A stretch of 64,000 nucleotides of DNA from Laguncularia racemosa (GCA_037954665.1 JBBMOL010000136.1:434001-498000); one strand, 5' to 3'; numbered from the stretch's first letter, positions 24,601 through 39,600 are shown. Notes: a model not told the origin generated them from the sequence alone. Numbers and translations are program-made.

Positions 24601-27600
24601 GCTTGTGCTTATGGACTTCTCTAAGCCCAATTGTCTTTTGCCTTTTAAGTTCTTCAACTTCCAGGCTGAGGCAAAGGGCTTTCTCTCCCTTGCAGCTGAT
24701 GCATGGAGCACAAACATTCCCAGTTCTAAAATGTTTCAAGTTATGTCAAATCTCAAGTTACTAAAGATGAAATTATGGAAACTAAACCAGAAAGATTTCT
24801 CACATTTCCTCAAGGGTGTTGCGTGCCAAGGAGAAGTTGATGTCCATCCAAGTAGCTAATGCACAAGGTAACGTGTCTCTCCTTGACAAAGAAAAGAATG
24901 CTTCCAAGAAATATTACTTTCTAAGGAGAGCTGAAGATAGTTTTTTCAAACAAAAATCAAGAGTGAAGTGGCTCCACCCTAGGGATAAAAACACCTCCTG
25001 TTACCATAAGCCATTGCTTCAAAACCACAATCGAAATGCAATTCACTCCTCAAAGCGGCTAGATGGATCTGAAGCGATTGGTGATGTCCATGTCCACCAT
25101 GATAATGTCAAAGATACAAGATGTAGACAATAATGTCTTGGTATGTCTTAATTTGTGTCGTATTTTTTCTGGTGATTTGTCATTATGTTATCTATTCATT
25201 GTTTAGTATTATCTACCAGATAACAATAGCAGGAGATAGGGTCTATTAGTTAGGATGTTTCTGGGTTTATCACTAGAAGATTTGTATTTATCTTTGTTGG
25301 TGTGTCCTATGTGTTAAATGGTATATGTACATTTGTCCCACATAGCTTAGTCAATAGAATACCATTTTTTATATATGTATATAAATACTTGTACAATACA
25401 ATATTATAAATATAATAAGATTCTGGTTTCTCATTTCTTTCTATTTTTCTCCTTTAACATGGTATTAGAGCTAAAAGATGAGAAAATCTAGATCATCTAA
25501 ATCCTAAACATAAACCCTAACCCTAAATTGCCCAAATACAAACCCTAATTTCAGTAGTGAAAGCTTGTTGCTTGTTGCATGTCTTTTCAATGTCGGATCT
25601 AAAATCCGATCATATCACCATGTTCCTCTCTTCTCCGATGTCATATCCCAAAAGTCTTGCCGCCGGAAGCTTCTCCACGCACTTGTATGCACCGCCACTA
25701 TCCACTACATTCTTGTTATTTAAAATTTTCAACAATTCACACTGATTTTTTTGCTTTATTAAGGCATGGAATAGTAACACCATCCTCTTCCGCCTTTGTT
25801 CGCCTTCATCCACCGTTGATCACCACTGTTTGCCCCCGACCATCGCCAGCAAATGCTATGTGTTTGTTCTTTTCACCTTTTTTCATTCTTTTTGAGGTGT
25901 TCTTTTAATCCAATATGGCTTATGATAGTTCCTCATTGAAAACTAGTCCTTTTTCGAGCTTATTATCTCCATCTCCTACCATTACAACCGAGAAACCGAT
26001 GGGCAATTCAAATTATTTATCTTGGTCTACAGCAATAGAGTTATGGTGTATGGGTCAAAGTTTAAAGGACCACTTGACCACTAAAGTAGAAGATGTGCAG
26101 AAGGAAAATAGAGATAATTGGATAAGAGCCGATGCTTTTACTATTAAGTCTTCTATGGCAATTGTTAGCGGATCTTGTAGAGGACCTAGTGACCACGGGT
26201 TAGATGTTCAAATCCGTTTCAATTCCCTTGGCACGGGAATCCCTTCCTTGTTTACCTATGATTGCTTGGTTAAAAGGGCTAATTAGAGAGAACCCTAGAT
26301 CTCTTACACAATGCGTTTTTGGATAAATCAAAGTCTGCCTTTCATTCCCTTTTCTTTTCCATTTTCAAGTACAATTTGCGCAAGGTGTGGGAAGGGCGGT
26401 TTGCTATCTGCAACTGCCTCCTATTTTTCCTCCTCCCACTACCTCTTTCATCATGCCACATCCTAACAACCTTTCCTATCCGGCATGATCCTTTAACTGC
26501 TCTAATCCACTACACTCCTACTTCCTAACCTAGCCGACAGACCTCTATTCTACTTTTCCTTACAGCTTGGATTGGTTGCTGGAGGGTGTCCTCCTATTTT
26601 TGCGAGTATGAACCTTCAATGGGGCTGTTGAAGGTTGGCCACTAACATGGCTAACCCCCCTCAAGATGACGCCCGACCTCAAGTGTGAATTGTGGGTAGC
26701 ATTGTTGTATAATCATGGCGTCTTCCTAAGATGCTTCTACCAGGGAGTAACCCTCCCAGTGGATCAGGATTTCTGGTTTAGATCCGTTGTGACGTGCTTG
26801 TAGGATCGCTTGTGGTGTTGGGACGGTGTGTCCATGGTGAGTGAGGGGTATCTTAGGCTGTGGCGGGGGTTGTCCAAGGAAGCGTTTGAGGCAGGAGACG
26901 TGGAAGACCGGGTGGAGTTTGCTGGTGGAAGGTAGTTGTAGCTTATAGGTGACCAAGCCGATCCGTGAGGTGACTGGGAATAGTCCATAGAACTTTGGGG
27001 AGAGCTTGTGAGTCTTCGCAGCTGCAAGGGAGTGTTGGCGGAGCAGTTGTAGGCAAAGGAGGACCAAGTCACCCGAATGGAAGGAAACCTCCCTGTGTTT
27101 GGAATCATATTGATGTTTCATGAGTTGTTGTGCATGAAGGAGTTGATGACAAAGCTTAGTGAGGGCCTCGTTGCGGTTGAACAAAACTTGATCGACTGCC
27201 TCTAGTTTGGTTTGACCCGCTGAGTATGAAAGCAAGCGCAGGGGGGGCTCAATCGTAGACAACTTGGAAAGGTGTTGCCTTGAGCAAGGAGTGGTATCCT
27301 GTGTTATAACAGTACTTCGCCCATGGGATCCAATATGTCCAAGTCCGCGGGCTTTCACCAGCGAAGCAACGCAAGTACATATCAATTGTACGATTAACTA
27401 CTTCCGTTTGGCCATCAGATTGAGGATGGTATGCTGAAGAGAAGGCCAATTTCGTTCCACTAAGTTTGAAGAGCTCTTTCCAAAACAAGCTGGTGAAGGT
27501 GACATCCCTATCACTCATGATGGTCTCTGGCAAACTGTGGAGGCAAAAGATCCGATCGAAGAAGATCTTGGCTACTGAGACCGCAGTATATGAGTGGCTA

Positions 27601-30600
27601 AAGGGAATGAAATGACCATATTTGGAGAAGCGATCCACCACGACTAGGAGGACTGTCTTGCCATGCGATGGGGGCAATGAATCAATGAAGTCCATGGATG
27701 GTCTGCGTGATGGTGGAACAAAGTGCTAATGACGGTTCCAAATACACGCGCCCCTTATAGAGGATAAGGCCAGCATTTAGACGCCAGTGGGGGCCTTTCT
27801 GGTTGTTACGGATCTACTTGCATAGCTCTTGAAGTGTGGTTAATGAGGCTATCTCATTTCTGATCCAGTCGAAGAGCTCTAGCCGCAGTGCGGATAGTGT
27901 TGAGAGTTTTGCTTCCACTTCGTTCCGTCAAGAAAGAGCATCAACCACTTGGTTGTGGCAACCTAGCTAATATTGAATTTCGAAGTCGAACCCCATCAAC
28001 TTACTGACCCAATGCTGCTATGGAGATGTTGTAATCCATTGTTCCAGTAGGAATTTCAAGCTATAATGGTCTATCTTCACCACAAACCTTCTTCCCCATA
28101 GATAAGCTCGCCAATGCCTCCCTACCTTCGTTAAGCCAATCAGTTCTTTCTCGTAGGCGGGCAGCCTAAGGTGTCGCTGAGCAAAAGGACGGCTAAAGAA
28201 GGACATTGGCTGATGTTCCTGCCGTAGCACTGCCCTTATACCTATCTCAGATGCGTCACACTCAACAATGAATGGTTGAGAAAAATCTAGAAGCCGCAAC
28301 ACCGAGTTTTAGGTGAGTGCATCTTGCAACGTGAGGAAGGCTTGGTCAAACTCCACTGTCCATTTGAAGCTATTCCAGCGCAACATCTTGGTCAAGGGCT
28401 CCGCTATCAATCCATAGTTTCGGATGAACCTTCAATAATAACCTGTTAGCCCCAAGAATCCCCGTAAGGGCGTGATGGTGGCAGGTTTTGGCCACGTTTA
28501 TACCGATGCAATCTTCTGAGGATCAACCTCTACCCCTGCTACTGATATTTGATGTCCTAGATAGGCCACTCGACATTGTCCAAAGCTGCATTTTGACCAT
28601 TTGAGGAACAGTTGGTGTTGCTTAAGTGCGGATAGGACAAGGTTGGTGTGCTGCAGATGCTCGGCCTATGTCTTGCTATACACGAGGATGTCATCAAAGA
28701 ATACCAAGACGAATTTTCAAAGGAATCCTTTAAAGACCTCATTCATGAGGGCTTGGAATGTCGAGGGGGCATTGGTTAGGCCGAACGGCATCACTAAGAA
28801 TTCGACATGGTCGTGGTGGGTACGGAAGGCCGTCTTTTCCACGTCCATTGGCCGCATCCTCACTTGGTGGTAGCCGGAAGCCAAATCTAACTTGGAGAAA
28901 TATGCTGCCCCATGTAATTCCTCCAACAATTCCTCAATCAAAAGGATGGGAAATTTATCCTTGATAGTTCTCTCGTTTAAGGCGCGGTAATCGACGCAAA
29001 AACACCATGTTTGATCGGCCTTGTAGACCAGTAGCACCGGTGACGAGTAAGGAGAGCGGCTTGATCGAATGATCCCTTTCCTAAGCATCTCCTCGCATTG
29101 CCGTTCGATCTCATCCTTTTGATTGTAGGGGTATCTGTAGGGCCTCACAACGATAGGTGGTATGCCCGATAACAAGCTTATAACATGATCGCATGCACGC
29201 TGCAGAGGGAGGCCTTAGGGTTTGTGGAAGACCTCTTTGAAGGTGGTAAGAAGCTGCTACAATTCATGTGTCTAATCAGCCTCCTTCATGGCTACTGCGA
29301 GTTGTGGTGTCTCCATTGCCTCAACCACTCCTTGTATTCTGATGTATTCTCTTCCCTTTCTAAACGACATTCTCATGGACGAGAAATCCCAGGCAATGGG
29401 TCCTAGTGATTTCAACCAGTTAACCCCAAGAACAACTCCTACACCGCATGAGGGTAAGGAGTATAAGTCTAACTGGAATGGAATTCCATCCACCAGTAGT
29501 GGTACACTTCGACAAACCCCTTCACTTCCGATTCTCTCCCCATTTGCTACCACCACCTACAACTTGGCGCAGGCTTGTATCTACAACCCCACTTGCACCG
29601 CTAAGGGTGAATTGATGAAGCTATGAGTGCTGCCCGAGTCCACTATGACCTTAGTTTCCTACCCCATAACATGTCCAACTACTTTCATCGTTTGTGCTCT
29701 AGTCAACCCAGCCATGGCTTGCAAGGAGATTTCCAACTCACCCCCTACCTCTTCTCTAGCATTCTTCTCGCCCCTGCCCTGCCACTCAGAGTCATCCTCT
29801 TCGCACTCCAACCAGAAAAGTCTCTTACACTTGTGTGCTACTGTGAACAGTTCATCACAATTAAAGCATAGGCCCTTGGCCCGACGCTCTTCTAAGTTAG
29901 GCTTACTCAGCCTCCGGATGAACGGTAGATTAGTGCTGCTCGGATTGATGATCGTCTAGCGCGATTTTCCCCTCGTATCCTCCCCCGTTTGTTGGCCTCT
30001 CCTTTCGTATAACCGGGCAAGATTCATGGCCTTCGAAAGGCTAGAAGGCTGATAGAGTTCCACCTCCACCGCAATAAACTCCTTCAACCCGCTAATGAAG
30101 ATGCCAATTTCATTTTCAACCATGAGGGTCTCAATTTGAGCGGAGAGCTGCTCAAACTTTCATTGATATTGGTCCACCGTTGTCACCTGGCGCAATTTGG
30201 CCAACTCCCCCACCTTGTTGCTTCGGATAGGTGGGCCAAACCTTAAGTCACACAGGTGTTTAAACTCACGCCAACTTCCTATCATATTCTCTTGTTCCAG
30301 CTTCATGAACCACAACTGCACATCTCCTTCCAAGTGGAAGGCTGCTAGTTCCACCCTGTCCTCCTCTTTAACCAACTGGTGTTTGAAAAATTGCTCACTT
30401 CGGTTGAGCCATGCAAGAGGGTCGGTGCTTCCGTCATATCTCGAAAAATCCCATTTGGAGTATTTGGGAATGTTCTGACCTCATTCAAGCCTTTCCTCTC
30501 CCTTCAAGTCGCCGTTGGACTCCAACATCTGGTCCTACTGCTTGGACGTCAACCCTTCCCTCAAAAGGGTCTCCACTTGGGAAGCCAACTACTCTTGACG

Positions 30601-33600
30601 AGCTTTCATCCACGCCATACGCGACCTGTACTCTTGGTACATCGCCACGAGGGATTCGAGTTGTTGCTGCACTTTCCGTAAGTCCTCCATGCCTAGCTCT
30701 GACACCAATATGTTAGCGGATCTTGTAAAGGACCTAGTGACCACGGGTTGGATGTTCAAATCCATTTCAATTCCCTTGGCACGAGAATCCCTTCCTTGTT
30801 TACCTATGACTACTTGGTTAAAAGAGCTCATTAGAGAGAACCCTAGATCTCTTGCACAATGCATTTTTGGATAATTCAAAGTCTGCCTTTCATTCCCTTT
30901 TCTTTTCCGTTTTCAAGTACAATTTGCGCAAGGTGTAGGAAGGGCAGTTTGCTATCTACAACTGCCTCCTATTTTTCCTCCTCCCACTACCTCTTTCATC
31001 ATGACACATCCTAACAACCTTTCCTATCTAGCATGATCCTTTAACTGCCCTAATCCACCACTCCTACTTCCTAACCTAGCCGACAGACCTCTATTCTACT
31101 TTTCCTTACAGCTTGGACTGGTTGCTGGAGAGTGTCCTCCTATTTTTGCCGGTATAAACTTTCAATGGGGCTATTGAAGGTTGGCCGCTAACAGCAATCC
31201 CTTGATTCTTCCCTTCATCCAATTTACAATCATTATCGCACGTGTTATGATGTATGGATTCAAGCAAAGACTCTTATACTAATGATATACAGCATCTGTA
31301 TTTGATAATTTATAACTTACTTAATTTAAGACAATCGGATATGTCCATTACTAATTTTCTTAGGAGATGAGCATCTATTAAGGCTGAGTATAACTCTCTC
31401 CTTCCTCCCGATTAGTCTCTCAAGGATGATTTAGCTCAGAGGTACAAATTTTTTATGGTCTACATTCTTGCTACGCTCGGTCTTGATCTTGCTCCAATTC
31501 GTGATCAAATATTGGCTAATCCTATCGTACCATTTATGGATGAAGTTTTTCCTACCTTCTTCATGTCTCATCATCCCTAATGCACCTTTACATGATTTTC
31601 CTCTTATGGACAATTCAACTTTAGCTTCTCGTGTGGCTCCTAGAGCTCGAATAAATCCAAGAGAAGCACAAGGTGGAGATCGTAGAGGTAATAGGGAAGA
31701 TCATCCTAGATGTACCTATTGTCATCAGTGAGGACATACTAAAGACAAATGCCACAAGTTACACGGACGTCCTTCATGTGCTAACATCATTCAAAATACT
31801 AATTCTGCATCTTTTGAAGAACAGCATCCAGACTCTCTTCTACTCACAAGAGTTAATCTAGAAAATTATCTTCAGTATCAAGCTTCAAAGCAATCGTCAT
31901 CCTCTACTGCTTCCTTTGCTCATACTAGTAAATCTATTGCGTGTCTCACTCAGTCTTCTTCTTTAGGTTCGTGGGTGGTTGATTCTGGTGCTTCTAAACA
32001 AATTTCTGGTAATCCTCAACTGTTTTCTTTTTTTTTTTTTTAATCTACCTCATTACCAACAGTAACTATAGCAAATGGTTCACATTGCCAAAGCAATGGG
32101 TAGTGCTCAACCCTTATCATCTCTACCATTGGAACATGTTCTTTATATTCCTCATTGTCCTTTTAATCTTGTCTCTGTTAGTAAAATTACTTATGCATTA
32201 AACTGTTCTATTAAATTTGATCCTCATTCTATTATTTTTCAGGACCTCAGTACGGAACAGACAATTGGCACAGGATGTGAGTCACAAGGGCTTTACTACA
32301 TCAATAAGTCACCAGCTTCTTCTATTACATATTCTGCTACAATCTCTCCAACTCTTCTCCATAGTCGATTGGGTCATCCCAGTTTTGCCAAACTTCAAAA
32401 GATGGTTCCTTACTTATCACATTTATCTATTTTAGAGTGTAAGTCATGTCAACTTAGAAAACAGTCTAGAACTTCGTTTTCCAAGAGAGTCAATAATCGG
32501 ACTACATCTCCTTTTTCTGTAGTTCATTTAGATATTTGGGGCCCTAGTCGCGTCATCTCTATTTTAGGTTTTCAATATTTTGTAACCATTATGGATGACT
32601 ACTCTCCATGTATTTTGTTATATTTGATGAAAAGTCATTCTAAACTATTTTCTATTTTTTAGTCCTTTTGTGCTGAAATCAAAACCCAATTTAATACATC
32701 TGTACAAGTTTTGCATAGTGATAATGCTCCTAAGTATTTTTTTAATCAATTTACTCAATTTAAGTCATCCCATGGAATTTTACATCAATCCTCTTGTGCT
32801 TACACACCTCAACAAAATGGTGTTGCTAAACATAAAAATCAACATCTAATCGAGACTGCTCACACACTTCTTTTGCATCACCATGCTCCTACTCATTTTT
32901 AGGCTGATGTTATGTTTACTGCATGTTATCTCATTAACAAAATGCCTTCCTCTATCCTTCAGCACAAAATTTATCACACTATCTTATTCCCTAATCAATC
33001 ATTGTACACTCTTCCCCTCCGTGTCTTTGGTTGCACATGCTTTATTCACAATATGTCTCCTAGTCAAGATAAACTCTCAACTCAATCTATTAAGTGTGTT
33101 TTTCTTGGTTACTCTAAACTTAAAAAAGGTTACAAGTACTATTCTCCTATTACTCGTCGTTATTATCTATCTCCTAATGTCACTTTCTTTGAATCTTCTC
33201 CCTTCTATTCCTCATCTTCATCCAAGAGTCCTATGTTTGAGGTTTTACCTATTCCATCTAAATTAGCTCTTTCTGAGTTTGTCCCTACCATTCCTAAGTC
33301 TATTCCTCTTGTCTCCGACTCTAGTTCTTCCCCTTCACCGTTGTAAGTATACCATCGATGCTCTTGAAACCTACCCTACTTAGATTCACTACCTCCTCTG
33401 GATGCTCCTACTGACTCACCTTCCGCTCCAATGCCTCCACCAACTAAGGACCTCTCTGAAGTAGACCTTCCAATCGCCATCCGAAAAGGTAATCGTTCTA
33501 CTTGTAATCACCACCCTATATATAATTTTCTCAGCTATTATCAGTTGTCCCCATCCTATTGCAATGTTGTTTCATCTTTATCTTCTGTTTCTATTCCTAA

Positions 33601-36600
33601 AAATGTGAGTGAGGTACTTTCAAATCCAAGATGGACATAGGCAATGATAGAGGAGATGACTGCCTTACATGTTAATGATACTTGGGACTTAGTCCCTTTA
33701 CCTCATGGAAAATCTCTAATTGGGTGTCAATGAGTTTATGCTATAAAAGTTGGTCCTGATGGTCATGTTGACCGGCTTAAGACTCAATTAGTTGCCAAGG
33801 GTTATACTCAGATGTATAGTTTGAACTATTTTGATACTTTTTCTCCTATTGCTAAGATGTCATTTGTTCGCTTCTTTCTATCCATTGCAGTTATAAAACA
33901 CTAGCCTTTATACCAGTTGGACATCAAAAATGACTTTCTTCATGGTGAACTCCAAGAAGAGATTTATATGAAGCAACTGTCTGGCTTTGTTGCTCAAGGG
34001 GAGTCTAATCTAATATGTAAACTCCGTCACTCACTTTATGGGTTGAAACAATCTCCCCATGCTTAGTTTGGCTAGTTCAGTACGAGTCATTATAAAGTCT
34101 AGTATGACTCGTAGTTCATCCGATTATTCAGTATTTTATAAACACACATCTAAGGGGAGATGTATTTACTTAATTATCTATAGATGATATTATCATAACT
34201 AGTAACGATCAAGATAGTATTACTAACTTGAAAGCACATCTTTTCAAGTATTTTCAAACCAAAGACCTTAGCTTGTTAAGGTACTTCCTTGGTATTGAAG
34301 TGACTCAATCCAATTCTAGTATAGTTCTTTCCCAAAAAAAAAATATGCTTTAGATCTTCTAGAAGAAACTAAGATGCTCAATTGTAAGACTGTAGATTCT
34401 CCAATGGATCCTAATGTGAAATTGTTACCAAGACGGGGAGTTATTTGCAGACTGGTAGATACCGTTGATTGGCTAGTAAACTTAGTTATTTTACTATCAC
34501 TCAACCCAATATATCCTTTGCAGTTAGTGTTATTAGCTAGTTTCTCCAATCACCCTGTAAAAGTCATTGGAATGTAGTTGTCAGAATTCTTAGATATATT
34601 AAAAATGCTCCAAATAGAGGCCTACTATATGAAGATCAAGCTCGTTCCCAAGTAATTGGATATCGTGATGCTGATTGGGCAGGTTCTCCATCTAATAGAC
34701 GATCTACTTCGGGTCATTGTGTACTAATTAGAGGTAACCTAATATCATGGAAAAGTAAGAAGCAAGATATTGTGGCTAGATCAAGTGCAGAAGCAGAATA
34801 CCGTGTCATGGCCTTAGCAACTTGTGAGCTTATTTAGTTGAAACAATTACTTTAAGAGTTAAAATTTTGTGAAATATCACAAATGAAACTAATTTATGAT
34901 AACCAAGCTACATTACATATATCCTTTAATCCAATCTTTCATAAAAGAACTAAACATATAGAGATTCACTTCATTCGAGAAAAGATCATCTCCGATTATA
35001 TTATCACTAGTCATGTCAACTCAAATGATCAATTAGCTGGTATTTTGACTAAATCTCTTAAGGATTCTTGTATTGAGTATATTTGTAACAAGCGTGGTGT
35101 ATACAATTTATATTCTTTAGCTTGAGGGGGAGAGTTAAATGGTATATGTACATTTGTCCCACATAGCTTAGTCAATAGAGTACCATTTTTTGTATACGTA
35201 TATAAATACTTGTACAGTACAATATTATAAATATAATAAGATTTTGGTTTCTCTTCTCTCTCTATTTTTCTCCTTTAACGCTATGTATATAAGTATCTAC
35301 TCTATGAGTAAAAGTTTGTGCAAGAGAATTTCATTTTCTACACTAGACTATATGCACTTCAAACCAAGCAAGTACATTCAACCAACCCCCAATAGAGAAA
35401 AAATCATTTTGACCAATTCTAGAAAATCCAACAAAATTTTCCTCGCCACGGTCCATGGTCTCCTTACCCAGTTAAATTGGATAAATCCAAACCTAAATAT
35501 AATCAAGTTACTTGAGAACATAGTTCCCAAAATAGCCATTCTACTCATACAATTTTATGATTTAGGATGCCTTTTTAAATTAACTTAGGTATAAAATCAT
35601 TTTTATATAAACTTATAGTAAAATCACGAGTTTACAAATAAAATCGGTAAAATCTTACTTTTTTACCGAATCTACCGATTTTACCTATTAAAGTCAAATA
35701 ACTAAAGATTGAAAGATATAACTTGACTTTTATAAGATATAAAAATCATTGATTCTTTAAAAAACTTGAAATTAGAATATAAGAATACCATTAATAGTAT
35801 TACCAATAATAATGATGGCATTGGCAATGAAGATGGTTGCAACAGTAATTATGGTAAAGAGAGAGTTGATAATAGTTTTTACTTTAATTTGAATTATGAA
35901 AAGGGAGTTAACGATTTTATTTTAACTTTGTATTTTATTATTATAATTTATGTCATAATACATTTCATATAAATACTATTATTTATACTAGTCTTATACA
36001 TTCGCATAATAAATTATACTAATTTATTTATATTACAAGTATAGAACTTTTATTATAAGTTGTGACTAAAATTTATATTAAATTTATTTATTTTTATTTC
36101 ATATTTTATATTTTTTATGATTAAACATATTTACAGTTTTTAATGCTATTTTATATAAGTTTTATACAATTTGATTCTACGTTCCAATTCCATAGACCCT
36201 TTGATAATTCTAGGTGAAATTGTGAATTTGACGACCTTACTTGAGATAGCTGCAACAATCTTACAAGTTGACATTTGTTTTCAACCAACATCAGCCTTGT
36301 GGATATACAATTTCCAGTTTTCATCAGTGAAACTCAATTTTTAACAACCATGTGATGTTTCCAACAAATCAAAACCTCTTGAAGACAGGAAGTTCTAAGA
36401 AGATATATGCAAACTACAGATTATTTTAGGTAATCATACACGAGAAATTAAAAACATCAGTTGGATAGAAGAGACAAGTATTGTAAAGCCATTTTTCACG
36501 ATGAATGAGATAGACATGAATTACCAAAAAAAAAGACAAGGTTAATAAGTCATTGATCAGAACAATTGGAAAGATCCACAAATAGGTGATATATTTACAT

Positions 36601-39600
36601 TTTCCTCATTTCATTCAGTTTTTCAAGTCCTGATTTCAAACAGGACAATAGCAAGATCTTTGAGCCTATAAAAAAAGATAGGCCAGAATTTCTCAGCATC
36701 AATAGATGCCAACATTGATATGATGCATAGGAAGAAGCAGTTGGATACACCGTTCAAGGTGTATCAACGGAGGAAAGGGAAATGAATTGTAACCATTAAT
36801 ACTATAGTAGTCATACTAGATAATATTACATAATAAATAGTAGATATTAGGGGAAGTAATCTAGTCAGGGGTGCACTTGTAAATATGTTATAAGGGTGAG
36901 GGCAGTAACACGGCTGACGTGAAAAAGCTGACGAGGAGAGAGTAAAGGGAAGTTGACGTGGAGAAGCAAGTGCGTGGAAGAAAACAGATTGGAACAGAAT
37001 TGGTTAGACCTCAAGGCTGACGTAGACGGAGAGAAGCTGCGAGAATAAAAGAGAGGGGAAGGAGGGAAAACAATATCCAGACATTTACATTCACATTTGC
37101 CATTGCGGAGATCAGAAGTCCTCCGGTTGGGCCTTGAGCTCAGGTACTTGTAATTTGATCTTCGATTTTCTAGTGGAGTACTGTCATTATTGTGTTTCGT
37201 GTGCTCTAGAGTATTTGTACTAAAAAGTGAGTGTTAGTCGTTAGATTCTTGAGAGCGACTATCAATTGGTCCGACCTACCGGATCCCATTAACCGGTGAA
37301 CCACGACTAGAAATGGATTTCATCTGCGTGAGAGGGAAGTAATGACAAGGATGGAGGCACGAGTTGAGGCATTGGAAAAGAATGTGGAAGATATCCACAA
37401 CGAGGTAGCGGAGATACAACATCATTTGATAACCATTGATGGAGAGCAAAAGGCCATGTTCGGTTAAGTAACTGAGATGCAAGGCAAGATGAATAAAATT
37501 CACAAACTGTTGGAAGAAATTTGGCTAAACAAGAATGGAGGAGGAGGGGTAGGAGAAGGAACATCTGTGGTCAAGGATCGAGGAAAACAAAGAGCGAGGA
37601 GTCGAAGTTTGGAAGAGGGATTCAAATATTCCTATGGAGACGCACGAGAAGGGGAAATGGAGGATGAGCTCCGATTGAATGCAACACGAGTCATTTTACC
37701 AATCTTCGAGGGGGTTGATTCCTCCAATTGGATTTTAATGGCTGAGCAATATTTCGCAGGCCAATATACTAGGGAAGAACAGAAAGTAGTCCTTGTAGCA
37801 ATGTGTATGAGAGGGAGATGTAACCATTGGTTTTGTATGTTGCAAAGGAGGGAGAACGAATTAACATGGCCCCAATTGAAGACGAAGATCATGAAGAGGT
37901 ATGGGGGACTTTTAGCAGCCAATCTTTTCAAAAGCTTATCCCATCTTTAGCAACATGGCACGGTCAACCAATACATTGAGGAGTTTGAATCGCTCATTTC
38001 CCATGCCCCTACCATGCCAAAGATGCAACTATTGGGGTATGTCATGGGAGGCTTGCGTGATAATATACAAACACGCGTCGACACCTTCTCACCAACAACA
38101 GTGGACCGAGCCATGGACTTGGCGGTGAAAATCGAGAGAGAATTCGATTTAGGAATTTTCTTGTCATCAGAGAGGAGCTACAAAGGAAGGGGAGACCACC
38201 GTTCATTTGGAATGTAGTCTTCAGTTGCTAATAGAGGGAATCAAATTAATCCGGGTATAATATCCCCAACTGTGGGACATTCCCCCTATCGCAACATGCG
38301 TTACCAGCCAAGGGAGGAGGGATGGGCTAGAGATGGTGGAGGAGTATTGAAGGGAGCCAAGAATGACTCGACCACTAGTGGAAGTCAACAAGGAGGAGTG
38401 GGTCCGGGAACATTCAAAGATGGAGGGAGGCGTTCCCATAGACAGCAGCAACTTTCACATGCAGAGTTTTTGGAGAAAAAAGCCAAATGCAACCAGCCAT
38501 TTAACTCCAATCATCGTTGCCCTAGTAAATTCTTGCAACTATTGGTATTGGAGGAAGAGGGTGAAGGAGAGGAAGAGGGCAACAACACCAGCATGGCTGA
38601 GGAGGGAGGAAGGCTATCCTTATCTCTATTAGCAATGCAAGGATTCAATGAACCATGTACACTAAAAATACAAGGTACACTCGTCTAACACCCTATGATC
38701 ATCTTAGTCGATAGTGGAGCTAGCCATAATTTTGTGTCCTTTCAATTGATAAAACAATTAGGCATCTCTAGTACAGATGATCGTAGCTTCACCGTCACCT
38801 TAAAGGGACGGAAGAACAAAAGAGTATAAGGGATTTTGCACCGAGGTGCCTTTGAAGATGGGGAAGTATGAGACGAGCATTGACTGTTACACGATGGAGT
38901 TGAGGGGAGTGGATATCATTTTAGGAATGACTTAGCTGAAGACGTTGGGGGAAGTGAGAATTGATTGGGCTAAGATGGTAGTAAAGGTGGAACACAAGGG
39001 AAGAGAAATCAAACTATGTGGGGATCCAACATTATGTAAATCCCTAATCTCATTAAAATCCTAACGCAAATTGGACAAAAGAGATGATCGCCGGTTGTTG
39101 TGGATGATGGAATCAGAGACAACAGAGCAAGGAATGGAAACCAACCCACAGTTGGAAGCATTACTAATGGAATTTTCACATCTTCACTACCCCAGCAAGA
39201 CTTCCTCCCCTCCGATCCAAGGAACACCGCATTCCCATGCACGATGGAGTAGGACCAATATCGGTCAGGCCTTACCGGTATGCGTACATGCAAAAGAATG
39301 AGATTGAAAAGATGATTCGTGATATGATAGCAGCAGAAATCATTCGACCAAGCTCTAGCCCATTCTCAAGCTCGGTAATTTTGGTTAAAAAGAAGGATGG
39401 CTCATGGAGATTTTGTGTGGATTATAGGGCTCTCAATGATGTGACAATTCCGGATAAATTCCCTATTTCGATAATAGAGGAACTAATGGACGAGTTACAT
39501 GGCACAAGTATGTTTTCTAAAATCGACTTGAGATCGGGGTATCACCAAATAAGGATAGCGAAAGGAGACATACACAAAACAGCATTTAAAACTCATCACG

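Larger units (their letters stand above)
23280..25135 (+). mobile_element. L1-type LINE fragment, lacking RT
   Basis: This plus-strand remnant carries the C-terminal part of ORF1 and the N-terminal part of ORF2, and stops before RT. Loss of the 3' half is unusual for a LINE, which normally loses its 5' end, so a later deletion is likely. No poly(A) tail or target duplication was found. Confidence 0.72.
26163..31193 (-). mobile_element. Chromodomain Ty3/gypsy nested in copia gag, TSD GCAAT
   Basis: LTRs at 26163-26647 and 30711-31193 are about 95% alike by eye, with ends TGTTAGCGG and GCTAACA. The target duplication GCAAT is at 26158-26162 and 31194-31198. On the minus strand it has a tRNA-Met type primer site, gag, protease, RT, RNase H, integrase and a truncated chromodomain, so it is a chromovirus. 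It is 5.0 kb and in the host-gene sense. It is younger than the copia it interrupts. Confidence 0.93.
25915..31900 (+). pseudogene. Copia gag, interrupted by the gypsy
   Basis: The start is the ATG at 25915 (MAYDSSSLKTS). GNSNYLSWSTAIELW is the copia gag core. The frame is cut at 26162 by the gypsy and resumes at 31199. A zinc knuckle CTYCHQ-stop-GHTKDKCH is at about 31713-31750, with a stop in place of the residue before Gly. It is not functional. Confidence 0.8.
25312..35280 (+). mobile_element. Ty1/copia retrotransposon with nested gypsy, TSD CTATG
   Basis: Two 148-bp LTRs (25312-25459 and 35133-35280) differ at roughly ten positions and are flanked by CTATG at 25307-25311 and 35281-35285. 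The primer site TGGTATTAGAGC follows the 5' LTR and the purine tract TTGAGGGGGAGA precedes the 3' LTR. It is antisense to mEF-G. Without the nested gypsy it is 4.9 kb, a normal copia length. Stops in gag and pol make it inactive. Confidence 0.93.

Noticed and set aside
25505..25530. AAACCCTAACCCTAAA string, telomere-like
   Set aside because: Only about two units long and inside the copia leader. It is not an interstitial telomere array.
27249..27695. Integrase frame as an intact gene
   Set aside because: The zinc region upstream is deleted and the frame is cut off from RT and RNase H by stops, so it is a pseudogene fragment.
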